From: HKCCE3408 sp038530555
Lineage (GTDB): Bacteria > Pseudomonadota > Alphaproteobacteria > Rhodobacterales > Rhodobacteraceae
NCBI GenBank assembly: GCA_038530555.1
Contig: JBCBCN010000004.1
Span: 62,001-126,000, forward strand
Reading direction: 5' to 3'
Length of the DNA stretch: 64,000 nt
Positions 25,946-32,725 of the stretch are shown here, piece after piece. The notes under the pieces were generated by a model, which had not been told where the DNA came from, made no database searches, and worked only from the letters and a program-made list of their open reading frames with translations. Numbering within the stretch: the stretch's first letter is position 1; each line of letters opens with the position of its first letter. The position numbers and the translations under genes are program-made.

Positions 25946-26581
25946 TCATTCGTTCAAGTAGCGGATGACGGCGGTCGTGCCGCCCTCTTCACCCTGAACG
26001 TACAGCGCCACCTCACATCCGGTGCGGCTTCCGATAAAAAACGACGTGTCGTCTTGCGCGTCTTCGAAGGTGAATCCGTCCTGCTCCAGCGCCTCCTGGT
26101 AACGGGCGGCAATTGGCGCGGGCGGTTGGTCATGTTGCACGATCAACTGACCCGTACAGGGCTCAGGACCCAGACCGTCAAGGACGACCTGCCCGCCGGA
26201 TAGCACTGGCGCGCCCTGCACCTCAAAGCGCCCGATCAGCATCAGCGCGATCTCGGTGCCCGCGTCTTGCTCGGTCAGAACCAGCGAGAGCTGCACCGCT
26301 TGGCCCGGCGCGATCATGGCCGGATCAAGCTGCCGCAGGCCTTGGGCCAGAAAGGCGGCGAGGCCCGGCGGCAGGCTTTGGCCGGTATAGCTGACGAGCG
26401 TGCTGCCCGCGCCCGGTGTGATGACCACATCCGGGCCCATCCCCTGGCCCAGGGCGCGGGTGATCTGATCGAGCGGCGTGGCGGTCTGGGCGAAGAATTG
26501 CCGCATCTGTTGGGCCTCAAGCGGCGCACTCAGACACAGGCACAGCGCCAGGGCACCGGAGTATTTGAACGCCTTCAGCAT
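25946..26581 (-). CDS. Secreted hypothetical protein of the Tad-like operon
   Basis: 211 residues with a signal peptide (cleavage near residue 24, PLEA|QQ). The mature part is beta-rich with a conserved-looking Cys pair (GPEPCTGQL and GSRTGCEV) that could form a disulfide. I recognise no family. It sits between cpaB and tadE, the slot where other Tad loci carry secretin or pilotin genes, so a periplasmic role in assembly is possible but not shown. Confidence 0.7.
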   Translation of the reverse strand: MLKAFKYSGALALCLCLSAPLEAQQMRQFFAQTATPLDQITRALGQGMGPDVVITPGAGSTLVSYTGQSLPPGLAAFLAQGLRQLDPAMIAPGQAVQLSLVLTEQDAGTEIALMLIGRFEVQGAPVLSGGQVVLDGLGPEPCTGQLIVQHDQPPAPIAARYQEALEQDGFTFEDAQDDTSFFIGSRTGCEVALYVQGEEGGTTAVIRYLNE

Positions 26582-27180
26582 CGCTCGGTCCCCCGGCTCG
26601 GAAAGACATTGGGAAACATCTGCCAGCTTGCCTCGGTGCAGAGCTCTTCCCAGATCACCCGGTCATGGCCCTCGGCATAATCGTCCTCGCCATGGCCCCA
26701 ATAGCGGCGCTCGGGCGCGAGGTGCTGCTCCTCGGCCAGGGCGGGCGCCTGGTCGGCCAGATAGGCCGGTGCCGTCATCGTCATCGTGACCTCGGCGGTT
26801 GAGATCATGTCACGCGGCCCGGTGCTTGGGCGGACATCGCGCAGGATCTCGTCCCAGGGCGCGGCGGCGTCTTCCAGCGCGTCCCAGATCGGATCTTCCG
26901 CGCTCAAGCCCCGTTCGGCATTGCGGCGGCTGCAGCGCACGTTGGCCGATTGATCGACCGAGGCGCGACCCTCAAAGGGATGATCCTCGAACCGGCAGGC
27001 GGAACTTCGGCCCGCAATCGCCGCACTGATCGCCGCGCCCCTGGCATAGACGGAGGTTTCCTGACGGTTGAGCGAGGCCTCGAGCAGAAACCGCCCCATC
27101 AGGATCACCACGAGGGCGACAGGCAGGATCATCAGGCCTTCGACAGTGACCGAGCCCCGGCGGCGGCGATTAATGCGCAT
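26575..27180 (-). CDS. tadE: TadE-like pseudopilin
   Basis: 201 residues. The N-terminus MRINRRRRG|SVTVEG is a textbook class III prepilin site (Gly at -1, Glu at +5), followed by a hydrophobic helix and a soluble domain with several Cys. TadV at 13716-14243 is the likely processing enzyme. ATG 27180 is preceded by GGAGG. It overlaps the TadG-like gene by 11 bases. Confidence 0.85.
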   Translation of the reverse strand: MRINRRRRGSVTVEGLMILPVALVVILMGRFLLEASLNRQETSVYARGAAISAAIAGRSSACRFEDHPFEGRASVDQSANVRCSRRNAERGLSAEDPIWDALEDAAAPWDEILRDVRPSTGPRDMISTAEVTMTMTAPAYLADQAPALAEEQHLAPERRYWGHGEDDYAEGHDRVIWEELCTEASWQMFPNVFPSRGTERC

Positions 27181-28834
27181 TGACCCGCCTCCAGGATGTC
27201 TGGTCGCTGACTTGGCGGAGCGTTTGGGCGAGATCGCCAAAGGCCCGGACCGCCTGACGGTTCAGATCACGCCCTGCATCACGCGGACCGTCGAGCCGCG
27301 TGGCCTCCATCAGCCGGGCCTGCCAGTTCTGGCTATAGAGTGAGGCGCCATCGGGATTGAACAGCGCGCTCTGGCCGTAGCCGGTGTGATCGGTCTGGGC
27401 ATCGCCAAAGACCGTGGTCCCGGTCCGCGGGCTCGGCTCGCGCAGGCTGTAGGCCAGGATCAGGTAATCATCGGGCATCATCAGCGGGTCGACCGGCGGG
27501 AAGAAGTCGATGATGGGCAACTCGCGCAGGCGGTAGATCTCGGGCACCGCATTGGCAAAGACGAAGCCGGTGAAGCCCTGGATGTCGATGCCCAAGGGGA
27601 TCACATCGCGCATCTGGCCCATGGCGACCGAGGCCTGAAGCATGCGGAAATTGCGGTGAAAGGAATTGTTCGTCCGGCTCTGGCGCGGTTGAAAAAGGTA
27701 TCCGTTTTGCGGATGCGCGTCCCAGGTGGTGAAAGGCACGACGCGCCCGACCTGCAGCCCGATGGTCGTCGGCACGATCGCCACCTCGCCGACGGTCCGC
27801 GCGATATCGAAAGCATCGGTGCGGTAATCGGTGAACTGACGCGGACCCTGAGACGGCTCGGCCGGGGAAAAACCGAAGGCGAAATCCCCGCTGCCCGGCC
27901 CGCTGAATGGCCTGCGGATCATATGGCTGAAGCGCTGTTGATAGAAGCGGCGGAACTCATAGAGCGTGTCGCCGACTTCGGTGATGTGATTGATATGCTC
28001 CATCAGGTGGCGGCGCTCAGACGTGCCCCCGGTGCTGAGCGGGGCGCGCAGATCTCCACTGAAACCGCGCTCGCGGAAGGTGCTGTCGCGGGTCGTCGTG
28101 CCCGCCTCCATCAGCACCAGAAGCTGCGCATAGGCTTGAAAATCCGCCTCCTCCAGCGGCAGCGCCATGCCGTCGCGCGAATTGGTCCGGCGGCAGTTCT
28201 CCGGGCCCGGCCCGATGCAGGGATCGGCGAAATGGTGATCCTCGATCTCGAGCAAGTCGGCGTAGCCTTCGGCGATCTCGCGCATGGCGCGGGAATGCCG
28301 CTCGGCCAGGGCGCGGTTCATCCCATCGATGGCCTCGAGCGCCCGGCCCGCCGTGTCGATCACGAAGACCGGCTGAAAATCCGAGTTGATATCCGCCGCG
28401 CGCGCAGCCGCCAGCAACGCGCCCGCCTCGACCGCGGTATGCTGGGCCGCGCAAATCCCGGTCCAAATCAGCTCCAGCGGGTTGGAGGTCTGCGGCGTGC
28501 AGTGTTGGACGCCATGGGCTACGATATTGCCTGTGGCCGCGATGACGCCGGTGTTGATCTCTGTCGTGGTTAAAAAGAGCGCCTCGGCGCCGACCGAGAT
28601 GCTCATGAGTTGCGCCGTGGTCACGTTGTTCATCGAAATGATGTTCATCGAGCGCGCCGACCAGGTGGCGTGCAGACTGGCCAGGGCATCGGCGGCATCC
28701 TGGGCCTGGCGGCGGTCATCGACCATCTGAGCGCTATTGGCATTGGCCGACAGCATCGCCGTTACTGGCACAAGGCCCGCCAGCGCCACCATGGCCAGCG
28801 CGCCGCGCCGCCGTTTGGCCCACCAGCGTCTCAT
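27170..28834 (-). CDS. tadG: TadG-like pilus-associated protein
   Basis: 554 residues. A short basic N-terminus (RRWWAKRRRG), one membrane segment (ALAMVALAGLVPVTAML), then NSAQMVDDRRQAQDAADALA, the segment that marks TadG/TadE-type proteins, and a long periplasmic domain with several Cys. No von Willebrand factor domain was recognised. It lies between the two TadE/TadF-like genes, overlapping both. Confidence 0.82.
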   Translation of the reverse strand: MRRWWAKRRRGALAMVALAGLVPVTAMLSANANSAQMVDDRRQAQDAADALASLHATWSARSMNIISMNNVTTAQLMSISVGAEALFLTTTEINTGVIAATGNIVAHGVQHCTPQTSNPLELIWTGICAAQHTAVEAGALLAAARAADINSDFQPVFVIDTAGRALEAIDGMNRALAERHSRAMREIAEGYADLLEIEDHHFADPCIGPGPENCRRTNSRDGMALPLEEADFQAYAQLLVLMEAGTTTRDSTFRERGFSGDLRAPLSTGGTSERRHLMEHINHITEVGDTLYEFRRFYQQRFSHMIRRPFSGPGSGDFAFGFSPAEPSQGPRQFTDYRTDAFDIARTVGEVAIVPTTIGLQVGRVVPFTTWDAHPQNGYLFQPRQSRTNNSFHRNFRMLQASVAMGQMRDVIPLGIDIQGFTGFVFANAVPEIYRLRELPIIDFFPPVDPLMMPDDYLILAYSLREPSPRTGTTVFGDAQTDHTGYGQSALFNPDGASLYSQNWQARLMEATRLDGPRDAGRDLNRQAVRAFGDLAQTLRQVSDQTSWRRVNAH

Positions 28835-29595
28835 AGCAAACTCACCGTGGCACTGCCGGAGCGCCAATAGGTGCCGTCGCCGCGCTCACCCTCGTGGACA
28901 AAGCGCCGGAACGGGGTTGAGAGCGGGAAGCGGAAGGTGACGGTCGCGCGCAGGGGCAGCTCCGTGGCGCCGGAGATCAGGCCTTGCAAGCTGTCGTCCC
29001 AGTCGAGCTCAACCGTGACATTGCCGGGCTCGAACGCGTAGCAGATGGCGTTGATCGCAGCAGCGTCGCGGCCTGCGATATGGCCGCCCTGGGTCAGGAT
29101 CTGTTCTGCAGCGCGCACGCGGTCGCAACCGCGGCCCTGGGCGGCCGGCGTGGTCGAGCTGGCCGCGACAAGCGCCCAGCGGGCCGCGTCTTCGGCGCGG
29201 GATTGGGCGATGGCATCGAGCTCGGAGCGGCGGGTCGTCATACATTCGGGCGGTCGTGACGCGATGCCCGGCGTGCGCAGCCGTACCAGCACGTGATAGG
29301 GCGGACACTTATGCGCGAGCGCAGCGCGGGCGGCGGCGTAGGCGGCTTGTTCGAGATGGAGCCGCGCTTGCGCCGTGATGGAGACTTGCGCCACAGCGCC
29401 GAAGAGCACCAGCATCGCGGGAAGCGCCAAGGTGCCCTCAAGCCCCACACTGGCACGGCGGTGTCTGGACCCGGCCCGGCCGCGCAGGGAGAGACGCAGA
29501 CCGGACCGGAGGCGGGCGAGAGTTCTGGCCCAGGGAGAGGTTTGGGCTGCGGTGCGCCCAAGATCTTTGGGGTGATCGGTCGGGTGCGGACGCAT
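28831..29595 (-). CDS. TadE/TadF-like pseudopilin with long N-terminal extension
   Basis: 254 residues. A basic 48-residue extension ends in RHRRA|SVGLEG, a prepilin-type site with Ala at -1 and Glu at +5, then a hydrophobic helix (LALPAMLVLFGAVAQVSI) and a periplasmic domain with several Cys. ATG 29595 is used; TTG 29598 is possible. It overlaps the TadG-like gene by four bases and abuts the first mini-pilin gene. Confidence 0.8.
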   Translation of the reverse strand: MRPHPTDHPKDLGRTAAQTSPWARTLARLRSGLRLSLRGRAGSRHRRASVGLEGTLALPAMLVLFGAVAQVSITAQARLHLEQAAYAAARAALAHKCPPYHVLVRLRTPGIASRPPECMTTRRSELDAIAQSRAEDAARWALVAASSTTPAAQGRGCDRVRAAEQILTQGGHIAGRDAAAINAICYAFEPGNVTVELDWDDSLQGLISGATELPLRATVTFRFPLSTPFRRFVHEGERGDGTYWRSGSATVSLL

Positions 29596-29744
29596 CAATT
29601 CGCCCTTTCCACGAGATCTTCGACCTTGCCGCGATAGCCGTCCGTGGCGGCCTGGCGCTCTTCCCTGATGCCGGAGGCCGACAGGGTCAGGGCCGCGACC
29701 ACGGCGATGCCGAGCCCGAAAATCAGGAGCTTTTCCAAGGTCAT
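29595..29744 (-). CDS. Leaderless Flp-like mini-pilin 1
   Basis: 49 residues. It begins MTLEKLLIFGLGIAV, a hydrophobic helix with Glu at position 4, then a charged tail. This is the pattern of a mature Flp pilin without its leader. AAAGGA lies nine bases before the ATG. No plausible leader peptide is encoded in frame upstream. Too short for most gene callers; the three tandem copies and a fourth 1.7 kb away support it as real. Confidence 0.8.
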   Translation of the reverse strand: MTLEKLLIFGLGIAVVAALTLSASGIREERQAATDGYRGKVEDLVERAN

Positions 29745-29784
29745 GGCCGCAGGTCCTTTCGTGTGGTGGTTGGGTGAGGCGGCC

Positions 29785-29934
29785 TCAGCCGCCAGCCCCC
29801 GCGAGGTCATCCATCTGACCCTGCAGGTCACCTTCCGCGCCGGTGCGGTTGTTCATGACATTCGTGCCCAGCGTGGTGATGGCCATCAGAGCAGCCAGGG
29901 CGAAGCCGAAAATAAGCAGTTTTTCCAAGGTCAT
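29785..29934 (-). CDS. Leaderless Flp-like mini-pilin 2
   Basis: 49 residues beginning MTLEKLLIFGFALAA, nearly identical to mini-pilin 1 over the first ten positions, then a polar acidic tail. AAGGAAG precedes the ATG. An upstream in-frame ATG (29952) would add only MKRKSN, which lacks the Gly needed for prepilin cleavage, and that stretch is the ribosome binding site. Confidence 0.8.
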   Translation of the reverse strand: MTLEKLLIFGFALAALMAITTLGTNVMNNRTGAEGDLQGQMDDLAGAGG

Positions 29935-29983
29935 GTTTGACTTCCTTTTCATAAAGCCGGGGGGTTTCATCGCGGCCCTTTCG

Positions 29984-30103
29984 CTATTCGATCAGGTCTC
30001 GGATGGTCTCGATCACGAAATCCGCGATGTCGGTGCCCATGGTCACCAGGACTGTCGTCGCGGCGATGCCGAGGCCGAAAATCAGAAGGTATTCCATAGA
30101 CAT
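29984..30103 (-). CDS. Leaderless Flp-like mini-pilin 3
   Basis: 39 residues beginning MSMEYLLIFGLGIAA, with the Glu-Tyr pair that marks Flp pilins at positions 4-5, then a hydrophobic helix and a short acidic tail. An in-frame TAA stop lies five codons upstream of the ATG with no start codon between, so a leader peptide is ruled out by the sequence. GGAG precedes the ATG. Confidence 0.82.
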   Translation of the reverse strand: MSMEYLLIFGLGIAATTVLVTMGTDIADFVIETIRDLIE

Positions 30104-30169
30104 GTGCGGTCTCCGTTAGGCTGTGTGCCGATGAAAAGACCTTAGCCTGGCCGGCGCGGCGCCGGTGGG

Positions 30170-30188
30170 TGTCGTACCGCGTGCGATA
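30170..30188. promoter_or_regulatory. Imperfect inverted repeat, candidate operator
   Basis: TGTCGTACCGCGTGCGATA, matching the repeat at 31610-31628 at 13 of 19 positions. It lies 67 bases upstream of mini-pilin 3. The shared half-site TGTCGTA suggests a common regulator; no regulator gene in the window can be assigned. Confidence 0.4.
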
Positions 30189-30268
30189 GGGGGCTGTTGC
30201 GGTGGGAGATTGGTGTGCGAGGGTGCCCTCAGGACCGGGCCGCGCAAGGAGCGGCAGAGGGCTGGTTT

Positions 30269-30292
30269 CGAGTATTTTTGGAAAAATGAAGC
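30269..30292 (+). repeat. Dispersed GAGTATTTTT-GAAAAATGAAG repeat, copy
   Basis: CGAGTATTTTTGGAAAAATGAAGC; a second, diverged copy follows at 30345-30366 (GAGTATTTTTAGAAAGATAAAG). Related copies lie at 31717-31739, 42031-42055 (minus), 46444-46466 and 55403-55424, all intergenic. Such AT-rich repeats next to GGGG...CCCC hairpins are common in Rhodobacterales genomes; their role is unknown. Confidence 0.65.
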
Positions 30293-30406
30293 GGAACCGG
30301 GGGGCGTCCGGTCAGGACTTGTCGGAGAACCGACTCGCGCGCATGAGTATTTTTAGAAAGATAAAGGCCGCGGTGTCTAGGGAGGCCTGTGGGAACGGCG
30401 CTAGCC

Positions 30407-31408
30407 TCAAACCCGTTCCAGGGGCGCCTCGGTATCTGTGCGCACGAAGACCGGCGTGACCGGATACGGCCCGCTGTCGCTGGCCTCCTTTACGACTTCG
30501 GCGATCTCTACGACCTGGCGTTTGCCGCCTTCGCGGCGGACCTGGACGATCACATCTATGGCTTCGATGATCTGGCGGCGCACGGCCACGATGGGCACAT
30601 CCGCATCCGACATCAGGCACATCGTCTCAAGCCGCGACAGCGCGCGGCCCGGATCGTCGGCATGGACCGTCGAGAGCGAGCCCGCATGGCCCGAATTCAT
30701 CGCCTGGATCATATCAAGCGCCTCGCCGCCCCGGCATTCGCCGACCAAGATCCGGTCAGGGCGCATCCTGAGCGCGGCGCGAAAAAGCTCCCGGATAGTG
30801 ATGCCGCCGCGCCCCTTGGCATCGGGGATCTGCGCCTCGAGCGGCACGACATGGGGCATGCGTAGATCCAGCTCGGCCACGTCTTCGATGGTCAGGATCC
30901 GCTCAACCGGGTCCATCCGACGCGCGAGGATCCCCAAAAGCGTGGTCTTCCCCGTCCCGGTGCCGCCCGAGATGATGATGTTGCGGTGGCCGCGCACTTG
31001 CGCGCTGAGCCAGTCGGTCGCCTCCGCCGAGAGCGAGCCGCTTTCCTGGAGCATTTCGATCGTCGGGGGATCGCTGGCGAATTGTCGGATCGCGATGGTC
31101 AGACCCGCCCGCGCGGCGGGGTCTTGCACGATATGAACCCGCGCTTTGGAAGGGGTGCGCGCCTCTTGGCTCAGCTCATGGGGGTCGAGGCGTTTGCCGG
31201 AAAACTGCAGGATCACCCGGGCCAGCGCCTTGAGCGCGGCGGCATCCCGCATGGTCTCAGCGACGCGGACCACGCCGCCCTTGCCATCGACAAAGACCTC
31301 GTCGGGGCCGTTGATCATGATCTCGGAAACCGTAGGGTCAGCGTAATAGCGCACCAGCGGGCCCAGCAAGTGGCGCAGCAGGCGGTCATAGACGGCGTCT
31401 TGCACCAT
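30407..31408 (-). CDS. Second TadA/VirB11-like secretion ATPase (no FHA domain)
   Basis: 333 residues, compact VirB11/TrbB-type motor: NGPDEVFVDGKGG in the N-terminal domain, Walker A GGTGTGKTT, IEDVAELDLR (Asp box), MRPDRILVGECRGGE (Walker B region) and LSTVHADDPGR (His box). It is a distinct ATPase from the FHA-TadA and lies upstream of the mini-pilin genes. It may drive a different step, such as retraction or assembly of the small pilins. It starts four bases after mini-pilin 4. Confidence 0.88.
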   Translation of the reverse strand: MVQDAVYDRLLRHLLGPLVRYYADPTVSEIMINGPDEVFVDGKGGVVRVAETMRDAAALKALARVILQFSGKRLDPHELSQEARTPSKARVHIVQDPAARAGLTIAIRQFASDPPTIEMLQESGSLSAEATDWLSAQVRGHRNIIISGGTGTGKTTLLGILARRMDPVERILTIEDVAELDLRMPHVVPLEAQIPDAKGRGGITIRELFRAALRMRPDRILVGECRGGEALDMIQAMNSGHAGSLSTVHADDPGRALSRLETMCLMSDADVPIVAVRRQIIEAIDVIVQVRREGGKRQVVEIAEVVKEASDSGPYPVTPVFVRTDTEAPLERV

Positions 31409-31412
31409 GCTC

Positions 31413-31544
31413 TCAACCCACCGGAAGCGCGAAAAGGAAGGTCTTGATCGCCATCGAGCCGGTTAGGGCCTCCATCAAGAGGACCATCACCGTCAGGAAG
31501 GCCAGCACCAGGGCACCGGTCGTCAGAATGTATTCGAGGCTCAT
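31413..31544 (-). CDS. Leaderless Flp-like mini-pilin 4
   Basis: 43 residues beginning MSLEYILTTGALVL, again Glu-Tyr at positions 4-5 ahead of a hydrophobic helix, ending in a short tail. AAGGAG lies upstream of the ATG. The in-frame upstream codons (…GEKEPPA) offer no start codon and no prepilin cleavage site. It is the first gene of the minus-strand operon. Confidence 0.78.
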   Translation of the reverse strand: MSLEYILTTGALVLAFLTVMVLLMEALTGSMAIKTFLFALPVG

Positions 31545-31609
31545 GGCCGGAGGCTCCTTTTCCCCATGTCGCCCGTCTTGTCTACGCGCATGCGTCGGGC
31601 GGGCGCGGC

Positions 31610-31628
31610 TGTCGTAACGGAAACGACA
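31610..31628. promoter_or_regulatory. Inverted repeat in the divergent promoter region
   Basis: TGTCGT-AACGGAA-ACGACA, six-base arms with a seven-base spacer, lying between the Tad-like operon (start 31544) and the plus-strand caspase operon (start 31736). A related site is at 30170-30188. It could be an operator for both operons. Confidence 0.45.
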
Positions 31629-31716
31629 AAGCCCCGGCGCGCCCGGCGCCGCCTAAGCCAATACGCAAGCCAGGGGCTGCTGCTCCGACAGGTGGGACGC
31701 AGGGGCTGGAGGCCCC

Positions 31717-31739
31717 AAGTATTGGGAAAAGTAAAATGG
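31717..31739 (+). repeat. Diverged copy of the dispersed AT-rich repeat overlapping a start codon
   Basis: AAGTATTGGGAAAAGTAAAATGG. Its end carries the ATG (31736) of the small secreted protein gene. Confidence 0.45.
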
Positions 31740-32056
31740 TTCGACCGATCCTTGTTCTGGCGATGCTGATGGCGATGGCGCATGGCGCCCAGGCCTGCCC
31801 CCGCTTTGGTCTGCAAACCGAATATCTGTCCGAGTTCTTCTGCCGCGAGCTCGATGCGCTCTCCACCACTCAGGACGCGCCGCGCACCCGCACCATCACG
31901 CCCGACAGCCCAAATGTTGAGGCCAGCCCCGACCCGGCGCTTGGCCCGGATTGGATGGCGCTGCCGGCGGTGTCGGAGGCCTGGCGGGTCGATCCTGCAG
32001 CCACCTTGGAGTTGATCGAGCGGATCCGCGCCGCAGGCGGGAGGCCGGTCAATTGA
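31736..32056 (+). CDS. Small secreted protein, function unknown
   Basis: 106 residues with a signal peptide (MVRPILVLAMLMAMAHGAQA|C). The mature part has two Cys and a C-terminal helix, DPAATLELIERIRAAG, that resembles part of the next small protein. There is no recognised domain. It heads the plus-strand operon that ends in the Sel1 caspase. Confidence 0.7.
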   Translation: MVRPILVLAMLMAMAHGAQACPRFGLQTEYLSEFFCRELDALSTTQDAPRTRTITPDSPNVEASPDPALGPDWMALPAVSEAWRVDPAATLELIERIRAAGGRPVN

Positions 32057-32176
32057 GCGTCACAATCCTGAATAATCGGTCAAAATTCGCGAAAACCAGC
32101 GCTTTCTGTGACGTCCGTCACTGCAACGGACCCCTCGCCGCGATTGGATCGCGCCAGCAACGAGGGAGAAGCTTCC

Positions 32177-32365
32177 ATGGTCACAACGCGCATCGCAGGC
32201 CCGATCGCACCGGGCGAGTTGGCCAAGTCCCCGCGTCGTGGCCGCGTCGATCCAAGGAAGCTGCTCGCGTTGATCGAGCGCGTCAAAACCGCCGCAGAAA
32301 CGACCCCGACCTGCCCGTCTTCGGACATGCCGGTCGTCCCGCAACCATCGGCCAAAGCAGGCTGA
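32177..32365 (+). CDS. Small hypothetical protein
   Basis: 62 residues from ATG 32177, preceded by GGGAGAAG. It contains RVDPRKLLALIERVKTAAE, similar to the C-terminal helix of the preceding protein (LIER-x-(2-3)-AA). No signal peptide and no known family. Its position just before the lipoprotein and caspase genes suggests cotranscription. Confidence 0.55.
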   Translation: MVTTRIAGPIAPGELAKSPRRGRVDPRKLLALIERVKTAAETTPTCPSSDMPVVPQPSAKAG

Positions 32366-32392
32366 TCGAACTTCACCGAATTGGAGACTAAG

Positions 32393-32725
32393 ATGTTTGT
32401 CAGAAAAAGCTTTCTCACATTAATTGGGGTGGCCGCGCTCGGCGTGTCGGGCTGTGTCACCACGCCTGTTCCGCAGATCAGTGTGCCCGCGCCCGCCGCC
32501 CTACCCGCGCAGGTCGCCGTTGCGCCGCGCCCGGCGCCTGCCCCAGCGCCGGCACCTCAGGTAACCGCCGCGCCAGCGCCCGCTCAGACCCAAGCGCCTG
32601 CACAGGCCGCGCCCGCCGTTGAAACCGCCCCGCCCGCCAACGCGCAAACCGGTGCTCGCCAGATCCTGATCCAACAAGGCATAGTCAGCGAAGACGATGA
32701 CGAAGACGGCGGCTGGGGCGGCTGA
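32393..32725 (+). CDS. Pro/Ala-rich lipoprotein
   Basis: 110 residues. A lipobox (GVSGC at about residue 20) follows a hydrophobic signal. The mature protein is a long Ala-Pro-Gln spacer of about 60 residues, then a short folded-looking end (ARQILIQQGIVSEDDDED). The spacer could reach across the periplasm. Start ATG 32393 has GGAG upstream. It shares one base with the ATG of the caspase gene (TGATG), so the two are translated together. Confidence 0.78.
   Translation: MFVRKSFLTLIGVAALGVSGCVTTPVPQISVPAPAALPAQVAVAPRPAPAPAPAPQVTAAPAPAQTQAPAQAAPAVETAPPANAQTGARQILIQQGIVSEDDDEDGGWGG

Larger units (their letters stand above)
30104..30406. other. Intergenic region between mini-pilins and second TadA ATPase
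   Basis: About 300 bases with no gene. It contains an imperfect inverted repeat at 30170-30188 that resembles one in the divergent promoter at 31610-31628. Two copies of the dispersed AT-rich repeat lie at 30269-30292 and 30345-30366. It probably holds a second promoter for the minus-strand genes. Confidence 0.6.
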
